From contig OW203740.1 of the NCBI GenBank assembly GCA_934045075.1, positions 15,760,944 through 15,824,943 on the forward strand: a stretch of 64,000 nt of DNA, read 5' to 3'. The stretch's first letter is position 1, and each line of letters begins with the position of its first letter. Below the pieces are notes generated by a model, which worked only from the letters and a program-made list of their open reading frames with translations, had not been told where the DNA came from and did no database searches. Source of the DNA: Yponomeuta sedellus (lineage: Eukaryota; Arthropoda; Insecta; Lepidoptera; Yponomeutidae). Made by a program: the position numbers and the translations under genes. Below are positions 63,581 to 64,000 of this stretch, one piece after another.

Positions 63581-64000
63581 ATACGTTTTAGTGATTCCAA
63601 AGTGTTAGGATGTATACAGAATTCATAGCTTGCTAAAAAATACGTCATTCAGGATAATTCACTTGATAATGGCGCAGGATAGACATGAAAAAAGGTACGA
63701 AAATGAAAGGCAGAAAAGTAAGTTTCAATACTTTTTCCACATTGATATGTAGATCAGATTCGTTTACTAACTTGCTGTTACTATTTGGAATTAATTATTT
63801 ATCTTTCTTGCACAAAGATAACAGTTTCAATTGTTGTAATCGTCGGTTTTTCTACTTCTAAAATTATCAAAAACCTAAAATTCACTTAGCACGGGTTAGT
63901 GCATTAAAAATAGAAATAGTGTAACCTAAAATTCTGTTCATAATAAATTATTATGGTTTTGTATTCTTGCACTATTTTCTTCCGAATGCTTTAGACAAAA
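63581..64000. other. Intergenic DNA with a SINE tail scrap
   Basis: 63883-63925 is a family B tail (TTAGCACGGGTTAGTGC). Nothing else is supported. Confidence 0.45.

Noticed and set aside
1..64000. CRISPR arrays, bacterial operons or prophage
   Set aside because: Introns, SINEs and LINEs show a eukaryotic nuclear genome; the only regular array is a pure 5-base satellite with no spacers.

Overview
The window looks like a chromosome segment from a moth or butterfly. It is AT-rich intergenic and intronic DNA with short GT-AG exons, spliceosomal introns up to 9 kb, and a very dense set of insect repeats: tRNA-derived and 5S-rRNA-derived SINEs, TC...CTAG Helitron-type elements like those common in Lepidoptera, several non-LTR (LINE) families, a Ty3/gypsy element and many fold-back MITEs. 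Order and species cannot be fixed from the sequence alone.

Only two host genes can be supported. TRIP4 (ASC-1, activating signal cointegrator 1) lies on the + strand from 9540 to 28935. It has twelve exons whose phases all join, giving a 510-residue protein with an N-terminal ASC-1 region, a Cys-rich C2HC5-type zinc finger and a C-terminal ASCH domain. Convergent to it on the - strand (29436-33058) are the last two exons of a long, low-complexity Thr/Pro/Lys-rich protein that I do not recognise; its 5' exons were not found. The AATAAA signals of the two genes are about 30 bases apart, so their 3' ends meet tail to tail.

Layout. 1-3366: 3' part of a broken Ty3/gypsy retrotransposon with its 3' LTR. 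3367-9349: two copies, in opposite orientation, of an unusual 1.8 kb element carrying a split THAP-finger gene. Each copy has its own 10-bp target duplication, and one copy is broken by a second transposon with a SWIM-type finger ORF. 9540-28935: TRIP4, whose intron 5 holds an apparently intact LINE with both ORFs, plus many smaller repeats in the other introns. 29.0-33.1 kb: the - strand gene. 33.1-64 kb: gene-poor, repeat-packed DNA that may be upstream intron of the - strand gene. It holds a 2-kb (GATAA)n array grown from a LINE tail, 5S-derived SINEs, a 1.3-kb DNA transposon (56920-58236) inserted in a SINE, and many MITEs with readable target duplications.

Most of the biology here is mobile-element biology: nested insertions whose order can be read from target duplications, a LINE tail that became a satellite, and a candidate undescribed THAP-gene-carrying element without obvious terminal inverted repeats, one copy of which sits about 190 bases upstream of the TRIP4 start codon.
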